Assembly: GCF_036662795.1 (NCBI RefSeq)
Contig: NZ_JBAFWZ010000001.1
Span: 186,001-250,000 of the forward strand
DNA: 64,000 bases
Source: Lysinibacillus_B sp036662795
GTDB lineage: Bacteria; Bacillota; Bacilli; Bacillales_A; Planococcaceae
Reading direction: 5' to 3'
A program made the position numbers and the translations under genes. Position 1 is the stretch's first letter; every line of letters starts with the position of its first letter. The notes under the pieces were generated by a model. It saw nothing but the letters and a program-made list of their open reading frames with translations. It was not told the DNA's origin and searched no databases. This document shows, piece after piece, positions 62,133-64,000 of the stretch.

Positions 62133-62630
62133 ATGGAATCCAAGCTAATTATTATACGAGGTAACTCTGGGAGTGGAAAAACAACGATTGCAAAAAGTCT
62201 TCAAAATTATTTGGGACGAGGAACATTATTGGTTTCTCAAGATGTTATTCGGCGTGAAATGTTGAAAGTTCAAGATAGAGATGGAAATCTATCTATTGAT
62301 TTGATTCGTCAAATCGCGGAATATGGTAAAGAAAAATGTGAATTTATTATCGTGGAAGGAATCTTATGCAAAAGTCGTTACGGTGATATGCTGAATGATT
62401 TAATCCAGTTCTATAATCATAAGGCCTATACATATTATTTTGATTTATCTTTTGAGGAAACAGTAGCACGTCATAACTCTAGAGAGAAAAAGAAGGCATT
62501 CGGAGAGGAGTCTTTACGTGCCTGGTGGAATCCAAATGATTATCTCGATTTGGATGGAGAAATGAGATTGACCCATGATATGTCACAAGATTATGTGTTG
62601 AAACTGATTTTAAATCAACTGCAAGCGTAA
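62133..62630 (+). CDS. P-loop kinase (zeta-toxin/AAA_33-like)
   Basis: 165 residues. Walker A G-N-S-G-S-G-K-T-T at 10-18, followed by a kinase-like core: V-S-Q-D-V-I-R-R-E, I-I-V-E-G-I-L, and the lid arginines in A-R-H-N-S-R-E-K-K. It phosphorylates a small molecule or sugar-like substrate that cannot be named. No antitoxin gene adjoins it, so a toxin role is unlikely. ATG with GTGGGGG upstream. Confidence 0.82.
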   Translation: MESKLIIIRGNSGSGKTTIAKSLQNYLGRGTLLVSQDVIRREMLKVQDRDGNLSIDLIRQIAEYGKEKCEFIIVEGILCKSRYGDMLNDLIQFYNHKAYTYYFDLSFEETVARHNSREKKKAFGEESLRAWWNPNDYLDLDGEMRLTHDMSQDYVLKLILNQLQA

Positions 62631-62741
62631 TTTAAGTTTGTAATATCAATATATTTCTTCAGCAATTAGCCCAGATTGTCCAACAACCATAGGTAGATAA
62701 TCATCAACTCTTTTTATAAAACCGAAACATAAATCTACTGA

Positions 62742-62790
62742 AAAAGAATCCATTTTGATTATTCTTTTTTTCAAAATAGATTCTTTTTAT
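62742..62790. terminator. Bidirectional terminator between kinase and ecsC genes
   Basis: An 18-bp stem with one mismatch, AAAAAGAATCCATTTTGA with TCAAAATAGATTCTTTTT, and T-runs on both strands. Confidence 0.88.
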
Positions 62791-62862
62791 TTGCCGTAAA
62801 ATACAGATTTTCTATCAATCTTTATTTAAAGCCAACATCAAATAAGGTCCTGGCTCATCATT

Positions 62863-63672
62863 TTATAGTTCTTCTAGTTCCTGCATTTTTTCATAAATTC
62901 TTCGTTTTCGATAGAGCATCATTCCGGCTTCGGCTACATCGTGAATCATTGATCTATTCGCATATGCTCCGAAAAGAATGCCTGCGATTGGCACCAATTG
63001 AAATAGCTTTTTCCAGCCGAATTGATCTCGGTACGTGAAAAATACCTCCTGCCACCCTTGTAGCTGGGAAATCATGTTTTCAGATGCCTGATTGTTCTCG
63101 TGCATTGTTGAAAGCTCCTTTAAAATCGCTTCTTTACCTACAATATCTGCTGAGGAAAATTGTAAGCATTTTACGATAAACACACGCTCTAATTTATCAT
63201 TAGGGTCATACCCATGAAGTATGGCGATTTCCTGAAGCGTTTTTAGTGCCATTCCAAGTACTACCGGAATATCAATTGCTAAAGTAAATATGCCACCAAT
63301 GCCTGTTGAAGCACCTTGAACCGTTGCTAGCTTTACACGATTTTGCTGAAGCGCTTCACTTAAGGAGATCATTGATTCAATTGGTAAATTAGCAATATCC
63401 TTAATGGACTCGATGTTTTGAACCTTACTTTCTTTTTTGACCTTTTCAATCATTCCTCGTTCACTTATTAAATAACGTCCACCTGTTTGAATATAATTAC
63501 CTAGCTCTGCTACTAACTCAGCAATTTTATTTTGAATAAATGCAGGCGTCACCTTGTCCAAAATTTTGAAAGGAATTCGACCAATTTTTTCCCAAAACCA
63601 TAATCCTTTTTGATCCTTCTCCCATTTTTCAATTGTTAATAAATGCTGCGCCAATTGTTCTTTCGTATCCAT
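62863..63672 (-). CDS. EcsC family protein
   Basis: 269 residues. The glycine-rich hydrophobic segment A-S-T-G-I-G-G-I-F-T-L-A-I-D-I-P at about 115-135 and I-A-I-L-H-G-Y-D-P are the EcsC signature. In Bacillus the ecsABC operon encodes an ABC transporter needed for protein secretion and intramembrane proteolysis, but here no ecsAB genes adjoin, so it is a stand-alone member of the family. ATG with AAGGAGAG upstream. Confidence 0.88.
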   Translation of the reverse strand: MDTKEQLAQHLLTIEKWEKDQKGLWFWEKIGRIPFKILDKVTPAFIQNKIAELVAELGNYIQTGGRYLISERGMIEKVKKESKVQNIESIKDIANLPIESMISLSEALQQNRVKLATVQGASTGIGGIFTLAIDIPVVLGMALKTLQEIAILHGYDPNDKLERVFIVKCLQFSSADIVGKEAILKELSTMHENNQASENMISQLQGWQEVFFTYRDQFGWKKLFQLVPIAGILFGAYANRSMIHDVAEAGMMLYRKRRIYEKMQELEEL

Positions 63673-63764
63673 TTAACTCTCCTTAGATTATGAATTCATT
63701 GGTATTATTACGTATTATTGCATCAAAAAGTTTCAATAATTTAATTCGTCCTTAAATTTTGCAA

Positions 63765-63793
63765 GTATATTATGGCGAAAGAAAAGCACACTA
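63765..63793 (+). promoter_or_regulatory. Candidate sigma-G (forespore) promoter of tlp
   Basis: -35 GTATA (63765-63769), a 17-bp spacer, and -10 CACACTA (63787-63793, consensus CATNNTA). It sits about 25 bases before the ribosome site of tlp, which is a sigma-G-dependent gene in Bacillus. Confidence 0.55.
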
Positions 63794-63827
63794 TTCACGT
63801 TAAATAAAATTTTCTGGAGGTAATAGA

Positions 63828-64000
63828 ATGTCTAATCAACACCAGCCAAATCCTGATGATCGATCAAATAATGTCGAACGCTTAAACAGCATGGTACAAG
63901 ACACAATAGATAATTTAAATAAGTCACAGGAAACACTAAAAAATGCAGGAAGGGAAGAACGTCAAAGAATTGAAGAAAAAAATAAGCGACGTGAACAGTC
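63828..64000 (+). CDS. tlp: Small acid-soluble spore protein Tlp (partial)
   Basis: The first 57 residues run to the right edge. The text P-N-P-D-D-R-S-N-N-V-E-R-L-N-S-M-V-Q-D-T-I-D-N and E-E-K-N-K-R-R-E-Q matches Tlp, the thioredoxin-like small acid-soluble spore protein made in the forespore. ATG with TGGAGG seven bases upstream and a sigma-G-like promoter ahead of it. Confidence 0.93.
   Translation, partial: MSNQHQPNPDDRSNNVERLNSMVQDTIDNLNKSQETLKNAGREERQRIEEKNKRREQ

Noticed and set aside
62133..62630. Zeta-toxin of a toxin-antitoxin pair
   Set aside because: The P-loop kinase has no adjacent antitoxin gene, so a metabolic or housekeeping kinase is more likely.

Overview
The window comes from the chromosome of an AT-rich, endospore-forming Gram-positive bacterium, most likely a Planococcaceae member such as Lysinibacillus or Solibacillus. 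The evidence is Bacillota-type ribosome binding sites with frequent TTG/GTG starts, sporulation genes (spo0M and the spore protein gene tlp), meso-diaminopimelate dehydrogenase, an SLH-anchored 5'-nucleotidase, YfkAB, YhgE and a CcpC-like control region before aconitase. I see no rRNA, tRNA, CRISPR array, insertion sequence or intact prophage. The genus assignment is inference.

Layout. 1-4.3 kb: the end of an unrecognised gene, a SulP transporter/universal stress protein pair, and a dynamin-like GTPase with degenerate motifs. 4.3-9.1 kb: spo0M and an MFS exporter, divergent from an XRE/TPR regulator with three operator-like repeats between them, then the radical SAM protein YfkAB. 9.2-15.3 kb: a large right-handed beta-helix protein facing away from a three-gene module (RavA-like AAA+ ATPase, ViaA-like VWA protein, DUF2785 protein). 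15.5-27.9 kb: aconitase, SLH-nucleotidase, YhgE, small genes, ddh, an unknown gene with purU, and a candidate 30-residue membrane peptide. 28.2-33.2 kb: GIY-YIG protein and a TetR regulator divergent from an RND exporter, with an operator inside the exporter promoter. 33.5-41 kb: a lone SLH-tailed endolysin-like amidase, a thioesterase, RtcB, and a two-gene unit of an SF1 helicase with a roughly 600-residue coiled-coil insertion plus an unknown partner. 41.2-53.0 kb: an eight-gene, tightly packed operon (membrane protein, ABC ATPase and permease, coiled-coil/Gly-Gln-rich protein, MoxR, DUF58, and two VWA membrane proteins) behind a possible ECF-sigma promoter. 53.2-64 kb: a chemoreceptor, CcdA, then a lipid-flavoured operon (divergent PlsY, GNAT-aminotransferase fusion, patatin, SRPBCC-DoxX protein, DUF4166, YndJ-like), a small kinase, EcsC, and the start of tlp.

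Most notable points: two different MoxR-VWA systems lie within 40 kb of each other. The SRPBCC-DoxX gene is split by an A8 tract that reads A_AAA_AAC, and the shifted frame ends in an ATGA overlap with the next gene. The helicase pair and the GNAT-aminotransferase/PlsY/patatin operon look like uncharacterised systems. Function statements rest on motif reading only; no database search was possible.
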